Origin: Gemmatimonadota bacterium
GTDB lineage: Bacteria > Latescibacterota > UBA2968 > UBA8231
Length of the DNA stretch: 7,719 nucleotides
Direction of reading: 5' to 3'
NCBI GenBank assembly: GCA_009845645.1
Contig: VXZF01000092.1
Coordinates: 1-7,719 of the forward strand
The notes under the pieces are model-generated. The model searched no databases. It had not been told where the DNA came from and saw nothing but the letters and a program-made list of their open reading frames with translations. Each line of letters starts with the position of its first letter. Position 1 is the stretch's first letter. Position numbers and translations under genes: made by a program. Below, piece after piece: positions 1-7,564 of the stretch.

Positions 1-492
1 GTGGTACTGCGGACTGGAACCGCCTTTTCTTCCTTAGCCTTGTCTGAAACCCCTGGCGAAGTGCCGCAACGAGTGGTGGGAGGCAATGTCTTTGCCCTGA
101 CCCAAGAAAGTTCCAATGCCTCGCTCATCCGCGACCCGGGAAATCTGGTGGTCCAAGTGGCGAAAAAGGGCGACTTGCTGATCAACGTCAACGCCGTGCC
201 AACAGTCTTTACGCCCAATGGGGATCAGATCAACGATAGTGCGCAGATACATTTTGACATAACCGATCTCATCAGCGGAGCCAATGTGGGGCTGCGGATA
301 TACGACTTGTCCGGCAGCATGGTGCGGGAAGTCTATCGCGGGATCGAACAGAGTGGTCGCTTTACTCGAACGTGGGACGGTACCGATGGTCAAGGAAACA
401 CCGTGCCGCCGGGCCTCTACATTTTCAACATTGATTTGGACACCGACGGCGGCAAGGCCGAGGCGAGCGGCCTCATAGGCGTGGCCTATTGA
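1..492 (+). CDS. C-terminal fragment of a surface/secreted protein with a FlgD-like Ig (type-B-sorting-like) terminal domain
   Basis: The frame is open from the window edge to the TGA at 490-492, so the true start lies upstream; the GTG at base 1 is only the edge of the window. The last ~95 of 163 visible residues form a recognisable domain: a leading strand (INVNAVPTVF), then FTPNGDQIND at residues 70-79, a central LRIYDLSGSMVRE strand pair near 98-110, TWDGTDGQGNTVPPGLY at about 124-140, and a final strand up to the C-terminus. This order matches the FlgD_ig fold (PF13860) found at the ends of secreted proteins in FCB-type bacteria. It also resembles the gliding-motility/type IX type B C-terminal domain, which starts with the same FTPNGDGxND motif. 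Such tails serve as export or anchoring modules. The visible N-terminal ~55 residues match nothing I recognise. The next gene follows after 56 bp on the same strand, so an operon is likely. The fold call is good; the role as a sorting signal is inferred. Confidence 0.85.
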   Translation: MVLRTGTAFSSLALSETPGEVPQRVVGGNVFALTQESSNASLIRDPGNLVVQVAKKGDLLINVNAVPTVFTPNGDQINDSAQIHFDITDLISGANVGLRIYDLSGSMVREVYRGIEQSGRFTRTWDGTDGQGNTVPPGLYIFNIDLDTDGGKAEASGLIGVAY

Positions 493-534
493 AGGCTGGC
501 CGGGGTATGGATTGCTTCTGCGAAGCTTGCTAAC

Positions 535-540
535 GGGAGG
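535..540 (+). promoter_or_regulatory. Shine-Dalgarno site for the 932-aa gene
   Basis: GGGAGG lies 8 bases before the ATG at 549. It supports that ATG as the start, and the start leaves a plausible signal peptide directly at the N-terminus. Confidence 0.7.
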
Positions 541-548
541 GACACCTG

Positions 549-3347
549 ATGGTAGATGCAGGTTACAGAGAATGGTCTAGAGTATGGATAGCACTGTGGA
601 TAGTCGCGGCTTTGAGCACGACGGCTTTTTCCCAAGACTACAACAATCGCCTCGGGCAGCAGAGGGGGGGCAAGGTCACCTTTGAACCCTTGGGACCAGG
701 GGTATTTTTCGATGCCCTCGATCCCACAGTGAAACGATGGTACGTCCCTCAAGAACTCTACCACGATTACCGCTTCCGGACTTGGGAATACTCCAACTAT
801 GCCCGAGATCGCTATGAGCGCTACGTAAACACTACTCGGGAAGGCGAATATTTCTACGACACGTTCGGCAATTTCGTCAACCGGGGGTGGCTCATCTACG
901 ACTGGCGTCAGGAAGCCTTGACCCCTCTAGGCAGTTCCATCTACCAGGATTCGCGGTATCAGGGCTGGTTCAACCAAGTGTTGATCGCCACGGATTCAAA
1001 AGGCGGTGCTCTCTACTCCATAACCACGGGGGATCAGATACGCACCACGCTCACCCCCATGACCTTTTCCAAGCCTGCATTCAACGGTATTCAGCTAGAT
1101 TTAGCAGCCGATAAATACGCTGGCACGCTCCTTCTTTCAAGGATCAGTAGCCCGGTCAGGTCGTCCGTCTCCAGTGCCGACACCCGGACCAATGCCACCA
1201 ATATGATCGGCGGTCGGGCCCTAGCCCAGGTGGGTGATTTCGTCACCGTCGGCGCAACTTGGGTCAATGCCCACAACACCCGTACCACGCTGGGCTCCTT
1301 CGACAGCAACCCCACCAAGGGCACACTGGGCGACGGGCAGGCCAGAGTACCTATCAACGCCATCGCCCTCGTGCTCAGCGACGATTCTCCCGAAGACGGG
1401 GAGGGAGGCACCGCGCTCTTTTCCCACGATCTAGTCGTGGTGCGCGAAGATTTCCAGAACGGAATCCGCGAAACGCTCAGCCTTGCCGACCTAACCAACG
1501 ATCCAACGCGCTGGCCAGTCATAGAAGGCGGTTTTCGGGAAGAGGGTTTCCTAGCGGCCAACGGCATTCAGCGGATCATCATCAACTACGATTTTAACGA
1601 TCCGGCCTATGTCGGTCCCGATCCGACTGAGATCGTAAAAGTGACCTTTGATTTGGTACTGGCCAACGACTACAAAGTCGAGGTGTGGTCCGACCGCCAG
1701 ACCGGGCAGCAAACCCCGCCGGAAGCGCCTCTGACCAGAGCGATCCTTGACGAGAGGAATCCGGTCTTACTCGAGATCGCACGTGCACCCGACAATACCA
1801 AGGACGGCTCTAACCGGAGAAGGCTGGTTTTCGACTACGGCCTACCCACTGCCACGCAGATTTACGGCTTTACCATTGAGGCGCAGGATGTCCTAGGTTT
1901 CAACTTCTACGGCGAGTACGACATCAACCAGAAATTCAGACAGTATCCCAACCTAGCCTTGTTTACCGACGACCGTTCCTTTGAGGACGCTTCGACCCGA
2001 GCGGATGCTTGGATGATGAACCTCTCCTTTCAGGATTATCCTTGGTTCTTCTTCGGCGAGGCCTTTTCCATGGACCACGACTACTCCACTAGTTCCTTCC
2101 TGCTCAACCAAAATGGCGATATCAACTACGACCAGCCTTCCCAGTTTTTCTACGAGTTCGTCGAGGACAACGACGATCAAGATCGCACTCCCGACTGGCA
2201 GCGAGGCGGTCAGCCAGGTCCCGATTTTGCCATCTTCCCCGGTTGGGACGAAAACAACGACTTCGTAAGCGATTTCAACCAGAACGACAATCGGACAATC
2301 AGCAATCGCATCCCCGATTACGACGAACCCTTTCTCAGGTACGAGGTCGATCGGCCGGAATTTCTCTTTGGCATTGACTTGAACAACAACGACTGGATTG
2401 ACCGTTTCGAAAACGACGACGAGCCAGATTTTCCCTATAAGAGGGACCACAGAGGCTACAATGCCTATTCCGGCGCTCATGTCATCCCAGGTGTCAGGGT
2501 GAGCGTGGGACAAACCCGCGAGGAACTGCTCTCCTCCGAGCGAGAAAACACGACCACCTACGGGCTGGTGACCGTGGATGAGAATTGGGCCGGCCTAGGG
2601 CGTTTACGGGCATTCAATATGCTAAAACGAGCCAAAGATACCATCCCCGATGACCGCCGTGCACCACAGGGATTTCTCTTGGCGGGTCTGCCCGCCAAGG
2701 TCGCCGATATTCTGCCCGCCCAGGATACCTGGGTGAATTCCCTGTTTATCGGATTCGACTATACGCGGATTCCACAGCTAAACATCCGCAATAAGATCAA
2801 ATACGATCTGTACGTTCAGCGCAGCGATGATCTCAGGGCTTTGGACAGAAGCCCGCTCCACGATAGGTCGTCCTTTTTCGGGCTTATCAACAAAGTAGAT
2901 TATACCTACCGATTTGAAGGTCTGAGCATCCAGCCGCGCTTCAAAAGTCAGTACTTGAAGCGCACGCCATTCTTGCGCCGCGAGGCAGATATCGAAGAAT
3001 GGGATGGATTCTTGTCAATGATCCTCAAATTCCCAGTGCTGAGGCATTCGATGATTGAAATGGGCACGGAGTTCAGACAGCTAAGGGAATTGAGGGCAGA
3101 CGAAGATGCCTTGGTCCAAGAGAGCGTCTTGGGACCGACTGGAGACCTAAACGAGACTAACCTAGCCGTTCAGTGGTCAACCACAACGGATTACCTAGGG
3201 TATGTATTACTGCTACAGACAGGGTTCCGACTGTCTAGGCAATCCTTAGAGACCATCGAGATGCTGGATCTGGAGGTCGACAAAAAGTCCACCGTCGAAA
3301 CTGGCACCACTACCTTCATAACCATCTACGCCGGGGTGGAACAGTAA
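549..3347 (+). CDS. Predicted outer-membrane beta-barrel protein with central Asp/Asn calcium-loop block, paralogue A (932 aa)
   Basis: Function unknown. Residues 1-28 look like a signal peptide, with a hydrophobic core WIALWIVAALSTTAF and cleavage probably after AFS (A26, S28) before QDYNN. The mature protein contains no cysteine, as is common for outer-membrane proteins. In order: an aromatic domain from YVPQELY (65) to YDW (119); beta-rich stretches with TTLTPMTF, MIGGRALAQVGDFVTVG and LSDDSPED (276-283); a beta segment beginning DGSN at 419; an Asp/Asn block (540-638) holding DNDDQD, DENNDFVSD (567) and an EF-hand-type loop DLNNNDWIDRFE (610-621); then alternating polar/hydrophobic strands to the end, closing with TFITIYAGVEQ. 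The next gene is a full-length paralogue sharing every one of these landmarks. The upstream surface-protein gene is probably in the same operon. The barrel topology is inferred from strand-like patterning only. A soluble secreted beta protein is the alternative. Confidence 0.9.
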   Translation: MVDAGYREWSRVWIALWIVAALSTTAFSQDYNNRLGQQRGGKVTFEPLGPGVFFDALDPTVKRWYVPQELYHDYRFRTWEYSNYARDRYERYVNTTREGEYFYDTFGNFVNRGWLIYDWRQEALTPLGSSIYQDSRYQGWFNQVLIATDSKGGALYSITTGDQIRTTLTPMTFSKPAFNGIQLDLAADKYAGTLLLSRISSPVRSSVSSADTRTNATNMIGGRALAQVGDFVTVGATWVNAHNTRTTLGSFDSNPTKGTLGDGQARVPINAIALVLSDDSPEDGEGGTALFSHDLVVVREDFQNGIRETLSLADLTNDPTRWPVIEGGFREEGFLAANGIQRIIINYDFNDPAYVGPDPTEIVKVTFDLVLANDYKVEVWSDRQTGQQTPPEAPLTRAILDERNPVLLEIARAPDNTKDGSNRRRLVFDYGLPTATQIYGFTIEAQDVLGFNFYGEYDINQKFRQYPNLALFTDDRSFEDASTRADAWMMNLSFQDYPWFFFGEAFSMDHDYSTSSFLLNQNGDINYDQPSQFFYEFVEDNDDQDRTPDWQRGGQPGPDFAIFPGWDENNDFVSDFNQNDNRTISNRIPDYDEPFLRYEVDRPEFLFGIDLNNNDWIDRFENDDEPDFPYKRDHRGYNAYSGAHVIPGVRVSVGQTREELLSSERENTTTYGLVTVDENWAGLGRLRAFNMLKRAKDTIPDDRRAPQGFLLAGLPAKVADILPAQDTWVNSLFIGFDYTRIPQLNIRNKIKYDLYVQRSDDLRALDRSPLHDRSSFFGLINKVDYTYRFEGLSIQPRFKSQYLKRTPFLRREADIEEWDGFLSMILKFPVLRHSMIEMGTEFRQLRELRADEDALVQESVLGPTGDLNETNLAVQWSTTTDYLGYVLLLQTGFRLSRQSLETIEMLDLEVDKKSTVETGTTTFITIYAGVEQ
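2166..2462 (+). other. Asp/Asn-rich, calcium-binding-like block inside paralogue A (residues 540-638)
   Basis: This block holds three acidic loop motifs: DNDDQD with a following PD at 540, resembling a thrombospondin type 3 repeat; DENNDFVSDFNQ at 567-578; and DLNNNDWIDRFE at 610-621. The last fits the 12-residue EF-hand/dockerin-type loop, with D, N, N at positions 1, 3, 5, a hydrophobic at 8, D at 9 and E at 12. Position 6, normally Gly, is Asp here. Calcium binding is inferred from ligand spacing, not shown. Confidence 0.65.
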
Positions 3348-3425
3348 ATGGCAGGCGCTGATTACACCTGTGGAGCAAGCGAGAACCTTGCTTTGGGTAC
3401 TCCGTCCTTTTGCGCACAGTCCAAT

Positions 3426-3432
3426 AGGAGGG
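3426..3432 (+). promoter_or_regulatory. Strong Shine-Dalgarno site for the 925-aa gene
   Basis: AGGAGGG is a near-perfect anti-16S complement but sits only 4 bases before the ATG at 3437, a short spacing. It fixes the start, which places a basic n-region (MLKR) directly before a hydrophobic signal core. Confidence 0.75.
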
Positions 3433-3436
3433 ATCC

Positions 3437-6214
3437 ATGCTAAAAAGGTCCGGCTCGTGGTATGTCGTGGGAATACTCTGCGCACTAGCTTTATCGTCCG
3501 CTACTGGATGGGCTGCGCAAAACTATGGGGCTCGCTTAGGGCACCGAGCCAACGACGGCACAGTGGTGTATCGCTCTGAGGGTCCCAAGACCCTGCTGGG
3601 CAACGTAGAGCCATCGGTGCAGAAACGGTATCTGCCCCAAGAGCTGTATCAGGAGTACCAATGGCAGACTTGGCAGTACACGAACTACGCTGGCAATCCC
3701 TACCAGAGATATGTAGAGCCAAGCCTCTGGGGCGACTATTTCTACGACGTGTACGGAAATTTTCTGACTAGAGGATGGTTGGTTTACGACTGGACCGAGG
3801 ATCACCCGAGAATCTCCGAAGGCAGCCGGCTGCTGAAAAGAGGAGCATATTCTGGTTTCTTTAACTCATTGATTGTAGCCTCCGACCAGAAAGGTCAATA
3901 TTCTTTTTCTATTTCCGTTGGCGACGAACTGTTCACGACCCTGACGCCAATGACCTTTCGCAAATCCGTGTACAACGGCGCCCAAGTCGATCTCATGTCG
4001 GACGCGGTCGAACTGACTGGTATCTTTTCCCGCATCAGCGCACCGGGCTTCATCACCGATCCGAATCCGGCCTCTTTCAACAACTACACCAACCTGATAG
4101 GGGGCCGGACCAGGGTCCGGCTAGGCGATGCCATTACCCTAGGAGGAGTCTTCGTCAATTCCCACAACGGGCGGGGGACCGTACAGAGCTTTGAGGGCAA
4201 TCCCTTCAAAGGGGAATTAACCTCGCTGCAGTTACAAAACCAGATCAGTACTATTGTCATCCGGCTGAGCGACGACTCACCGGCCGATGATGTCGGGGGG
4301 AGTGTCCTACTAGCGGATAATGTAGAAATAGCGACGACTATCGGCGACAGAGACACCGTGCTAGTCGGCAATGAAATCGGCTTCACGCCCTATAGGCAGG
4401 GGGGCACCATTATCGAAGGCGTGCGCACGGCTAACGGTACGGAACATATCACGCTGCGTTACGACTTGAACGACCTAGCGGTGATTCTCGACGACAAGGA
4501 TGCCATCAACAACATCCGAGATCTCCGCTTCAGACTGGTCCTAGTCAACGACTATCGGATCGAAATCACCTCCGATCAGCAGACCAACTTTGAAGGACAG
4601 CCGGTCTTTCTGCTGATGGCCCAAGCCGAAGGCAATATTCAGGACGGATCGAATAAGCGCGAAGTGGTCTTCAACTACGGCTTGCCCACGGCTAACCAGC
4701 TACTGGGCTTCACGATCGAGGCCCAAGATTTCCTAGGATTTGACTTTTACACCGAGTTCGATGTGAACCACCAGTACAGAAAATACCCCAATCGCCGGGT
4801 GAAGACGCACAGGGCTTACTCGGGACTCGTCGGTGCCGAAAACGCCAAAGCCTGGATGATGAATCTGTCCAAAACGGTCTTCTCTTGGTCCCTCTTTGCC
4901 GAGGGTTTCTACATGGACGCGGCCTACAATACTAGTCCCTTCATATCAGACGGTAGCGGCCGAGTAGATTACGAAGACGGGACTAGGAGCATCTACGACT
5001 TCGTCGACGACAACGACGATCAGGACAAGAAGCCCGACCAGAAGCGGCGCTACCAAGATCCTAGGACTGGCGAGGAATTCCGCGTCGCCAGAACCGGAAG
5101 ATCCGCCGAAGGTTTCGCCGACGAGGCCGTGTTCCCCGGCTGGGACCAGAATAACGATTTCATCTCCGATTTCAACCAAAATAGCAACATTTTCAGTGAG
5201 AACCGCTTCCCGGACTACGAGGAACCCTTCCTGCGCTACGGTTCAGACCGCCCTGAATACCTCTTCGGGATCGATCTCAACAACAACGGCTGGGTCGACC
5301 AGTTCGAAAACGACAACCTGCCCGATTATCCCTACAAAAGAGATCGCAAGGGCTACAACCTGTACCTGCGCAATCAGGCAACTCCGCACCTGCAACTCAC
5401 CGTCGGGCAGGCTCGCGAACAACTCCTTTCGGACGATCGCCAAAACCTGACCACGTACGCCCTAGTAAGCTTTGAAAAGGAGTACGCCCGGATCGGACGA
5501 GTAGGCATCTTCGACATGATCAAAAAGGCGGCAGACGATATTCAGGACGATCTCTTTCAATGGGTACAAGCTCCAGGTTTGCCCGGAGCGCACCAAGCAA
5601 TAGACGATCCCCTCTTCGCCCAAGACACTTGGATCAATACTTTTTGGCTAGGCCTTGACCGTCGGACCAATATCGGAGTCAATTTTTCCAATAAATTCAA
5701 GTACGAGACCGTGAGGCAGCGGGAGAAAGGTAACAATCTAGATTTTAAGGACGATACGCGTTTTCTTGGGATTATCAACAAGGCCGACTATCTGTACCAG
5801 TACAAAACTCTGACGGTGCGGCCGAAGATCAAGAGCGAACTTCTCAAGGACAATACTCCCTATTCTATGGGAGGTGTGCGTCCTGTGCGGGATCAATGGA
5901 CTGGTTTGTTCTTCCTGACCTTCGAATTCCCCGTTCTGCGGCGAACGACCATAGAGACGGGTATAGAACAACTCTTCTTCAGGGATTCGGTGATTGATGA
6001 GGACGATTTAGCAGCGGGTGAATTCACCGAGGATTTCAACAGCACGGTCTTGGCCATGCAGCTTTCGAACAGAGGGCAGTACCTAGGCTATGTGCTCACG
6101 GCCCAACTCGGCTACAGTATCCGCAGAATCAGCCGAGAGCGCGTCGAACAAGATGACCGGTCGCAGATGGATAGTACCGTGTTCATGACAATATACGCCA
6201 GTCTGAAAGATTGA
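3437..6214 (+). CDS. Predicted outer-membrane beta-barrel protein with central Asp/Asn calcium-loop block, paralogue B (925 aa)
   Basis: This is a tandem paralogue of the preceding 932-aa protein, and its function is unknown. The signal peptide is MLKRSGSW plus a hydrophobic core, with cleavage probably after A26 or A27 of GWAAQNY. The only cysteine, C15, lies inside the signal and is preceded by ILC, which is not a lipobox. Shared landmarks fall at nearly identical positions: YLPQELY at 65, YDW at 117-119, LSDDSPAD at 277. The DGSN segment starts at 403, the acidic block spans 524-641, and the protein ends TVFMTIYASLKD. The block holds DDNDDQD (524), DQNNDFISD (570) and a canonical EF-hand-type loop DLNNNGWVDQFE (613-624), here with Gly at position 6. 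Relative to paralogue A there is an insertion of about 18 residues between the first two loops, rich in Arg, Glu and Gly. The gap from paralogue A is 89 bp. Divergence is greatest in the C-terminal barrel-like half. Confidence 0.9.
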   Translation: MLKRSGSWYVVGILCALALSSATGWAAQNYGARLGHRANDGTVVYRSEGPKTLLGNVEPSVQKRYLPQELYQEYQWQTWQYTNYAGNPYQRYVEPSLWGDYFYDVYGNFLTRGWLVYDWTEDHPRISEGSRLLKRGAYSGFFNSLIVASDQKGQYSFSISVGDELFTTLTPMTFRKSVYNGAQVDLMSDAVELTGIFSRISAPGFITDPNPASFNNYTNLIGGRTRVRLGDAITLGGVFVNSHNGRGTVQSFEGNPFKGELTSLQLQNQISTIVIRLSDDSPADDVGGSVLLADNVEIATTIGDRDTVLVGNEIGFTPYRQGGTIIEGVRTANGTEHITLRYDLNDLAVILDDKDAINNIRDLRFRLVLVNDYRIEITSDQQTNFEGQPVFLLMAQAEGNIQDGSNKREVVFNYGLPTANQLLGFTIEAQDFLGFDFYTEFDVNHQYRKYPNRRVKTHRAYSGLVGAENAKAWMMNLSKTVFSWSLFAEGFYMDAAYNTSPFISDGSGRVDYEDGTRSIYDFVDDNDDQDKKPDQKRRYQDPRTGEEFRVARTGRSAEGFADEAVFPGWDQNNDFISDFNQNSNIFSENRFPDYEEPFLRYGSDRPEYLFGIDLNNNGWVDQFENDNLPDYPYKRDRKGYNLYLRNQATPHLQLTVGQAREQLLSDDRQNLTTYALVSFEKEYARIGRVGIFDMIKKAADDIQDDLFQWVQAPGLPGAHQAIDDPLFAQDTWINTFWLGLDRRTNIGVNFSNKFKYETVRQREKGNNLDFKDDTRFLGIINKADYLYQYKTLTVRPKIKSELLKDNTPYSMGGVRPVRDQWTGLFFLTFEFPVLRRTTIETGIEQLFFRDSVIDEDDLAAGEFTEDFNSTVLAMQLSNRGQYLGYVLTAQLGYSIRRISRERVEQDDRSQMDSTVFMTIYASLKD
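5006..5359 (+). other. Asp/Asn-rich, calcium-binding-like block inside paralogue B (residues 524-641)
   Basis: This is the counterpart of the block in paralogue A. The loop at 613-624 has D, N, N at positions 1, 3, 5, Gly at 6, Val at 8, Asp at 9 and Glu at 12, a full match to the EF-hand/dockerin loop pattern. From FPGWD to KGYN the two paralogues match at 56 of 76 residues by hand count, without gaps. Confidence 0.68.
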
Positions 6215-6265
6215 CGCTGAGCGGCAAATTCTACTCCCGATTCCATAAAAAAGGAAGCGCCTCTT

Positions 6266-7555
6266 ATGCCAAGTACCGTCTCTGCGCCAAGTCTGGGACT
6301 GGTGGAGTCTCTCTTTGCAGAAATCAAAAAAATACCGTGCATCAACTCCCACTCCCACATGGGGCCGGAAGCCGAGCGTCTAGCGCAACAGCTAGACGCC
6401 CTCGACTTTTTCAATCACGCCTATCCGGCCGCCGACTTGGTGGTGGCCGGGCTCTCTCCCGAGAATAAAGAGGTCCTTTTCGACGATCGACGCCCGCTAG
6501 ACCAGCGGTGGGACCTGTTCGAGCCGTACTGGAACCGAATCCGCCTGACCGGGTACTCCCAGTGCATCTTGACCGGTTTCCGCGATCTGCTCGGCTTCGA
6601 CGACCTGACAGCCGCCACGGTTGGACCGCTCTCCGAGGCCATCCAAGCACATAGCAAACCGGGCTTCTACAAAACGGTGCTACAGCAGCGGGCCAATATC
6701 GCAATATCAGTGGTCAATATGGAAGATCTGATAGAGGTGGACCGAACCTTATTCCTGCCCCTGCCCCGCCTCAACCGCTTCAGCATGCTCCGCACGGCTG
6801 AGCAAATCCACGCTATAGAGCGCGACTACGATGTATCCATCGGCGATCTGCGCCAGCACGTCGCAGTAATACAACAGGTGTGCCAGACTTGGAAAGAGGC
6901 CCAAGTGGCCGGGGTCAAGATGTCGCAATCCTACCACCGCCGCATGGACTTCAAAGAGCGGGATGCCAGCCAAGCCGCCGTTATTTTTGACCGTCTGTTA
7001 CAGGACGACTACGCGGGGCTGGATTCGGAAGAAGGTGCTCTGCTGGAGGACTATCTGGTCTTCCAGTGCTGTCAGGCCGCGGAGGAAGCCGACCTGACTG
7101 TCCAGTTCCACCTAGGCATGCGAGCGGGCAACAATGGAGGCATGGAAGGGTGTAGTCCGGTGCCACTCATTCCCTTGCTGCAGGCCTTCCCCCAAGTCCG
7201 CTTTGATTTCTCCCACGCCGGTTTCCCCTATCTGCGCGAGGGAGCCGTGTTGGGCAAAACCTTTGCCAATGTCTATCTGAACATGTCTTGGATTCACATC
7301 ATCTCCCCCTTTGGGTCTCGGCTAGATCTGAGAGAGTGGCTCCAGATGGTGTCCTACAACAAAATTATCGCCTTCGGGGACGATTTACAGCAGGTCGAAA
7401 CGGTCTATGGACACTTGCAGATGGCGCGCCAAAATTTCGCCTATGCGCTGGGGGCCATGCTGGAAGAGGGCTTGCTGTCCGAATCGACAGCGCTCGATGT
7501 GGCCCAAGCGGCCTTTCGCGACAACCCGGCGATGATCTACGGAGTCAATACCTGA
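6266..7555 (+). CDS. Amidohydrolase-superfamily metal-dependent hydrolase (Amidohydro_2 / uronate-isomerase-like), 429 aa
   Basis: A complete cytoplasmic-type enzyme with no signal peptide. The (beta/alpha)8 amidohydrolase metal-site residues appear in the expected order: H29 and H31 in NSHSHMG after strand 1, K218 in AGVKMSQ, H282 in QFHLGM after strand 5, H317 in DFSHAGF after strand 6, and D372 in AFGDD after strand 8. This is the pattern of PF04909-type hydrolases and of the related uronate isomerases. The segment after the HxH motif (ERLAQQLDALDFF ... AADLVVAGLSPE) resembles a group of amidohydrolase-related proteins common in environmental Planctomycetes-like and Poribacteria-like genomes, whose substrates are largely unknown. 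K218 could be a conserved structural lysine rather than a carboxylated metal bridge. The start is supported by AAGGAAG at 6251-6257, 8 bases upstream. The gene lies 51 bp after paralogue B and ends 9 bp before the stop of a convergent gene. Sugar-acid isomerase, lactonase and decarboxylase are all possible; the substrate cannot be read from sequence. Confidence 0.88.
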   Translation: MPSTVSAPSLGLVESLFAEIKKIPCINSHSHMGPEAERLAQQLDALDFFNHAYPAADLVVAGLSPENKEVLFDDRRPLDQRWDLFEPYWNRIRLTGYSQCILTGFRDLLGFDDLTAATVGPLSEAIQAHSKPGFYKTVLQQRANIAISVVNMEDLIEVDRTLFLPLPRLNRFSMLRTAEQIHAIERDYDVSIGDLRQHVAVIQQVCQTWKEAQVAGVKMSQSYHRRMDFKERDASQAAVIFDRLLQDDYAGLDSEEGALLEDYLVFQCCQAAEEADLTVQFHLGMRAGNNGGMEGCSPVPLIPLLQAFPQVRFDFSHAGFPYLREGAVLGKTFANVYLNMSWIHIISPFGSRLDLREWLQMVSYNKIIAFGDDLQQVETVYGHLQMARQNFAYALGAMLEEGLLSESTALDVAQAAFRDNPAMIYGVNT

Positions 7556-7564
7556 GCATAGATA

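Noticed and set aside
514..526. Small hairpin GCTTC-TGC-GAAGC between the first and second genes
   Set aside because: A five-pair stem with a three-base loop and no T-run; too weak to call a terminator.
1953..2513. Long - strand open frame (186 aa) with strings of Val/Ile that look like membrane segments
   Set aside because: It lies entirely antisense to paralogue A. The hydrophobic runs are the reverse reading of the GAC/AAC (Asp/Asn) codons, which become GTC/GTT (Val). The same artefact recurs antisense to paralogue B at 4946-5179 and 5243-5443.
3374..3392. Possible intrinsic terminator between the two paralogues: AGCAAG paired with CTTGCT, 7-base loop
   Set aside because: The stem is only 6 bp and A/T-containing, and is followed by just TT before GGG, so it lacks a real U-tract. 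It may still be a minor mRNA structure in the 89-bp gap.
3437..3520. Paralogue B as a lipoprotein because of C15 in its N-terminal hydrophobic segment
   Set aside because: The residues before the cysteine are G-I-L, so the -1 position is Leu rather than Gly/Ala/Ser. A later signal peptidase I site at GWAA|Q fits better and aligns with the processed N-terminus predicted for paralogue A.
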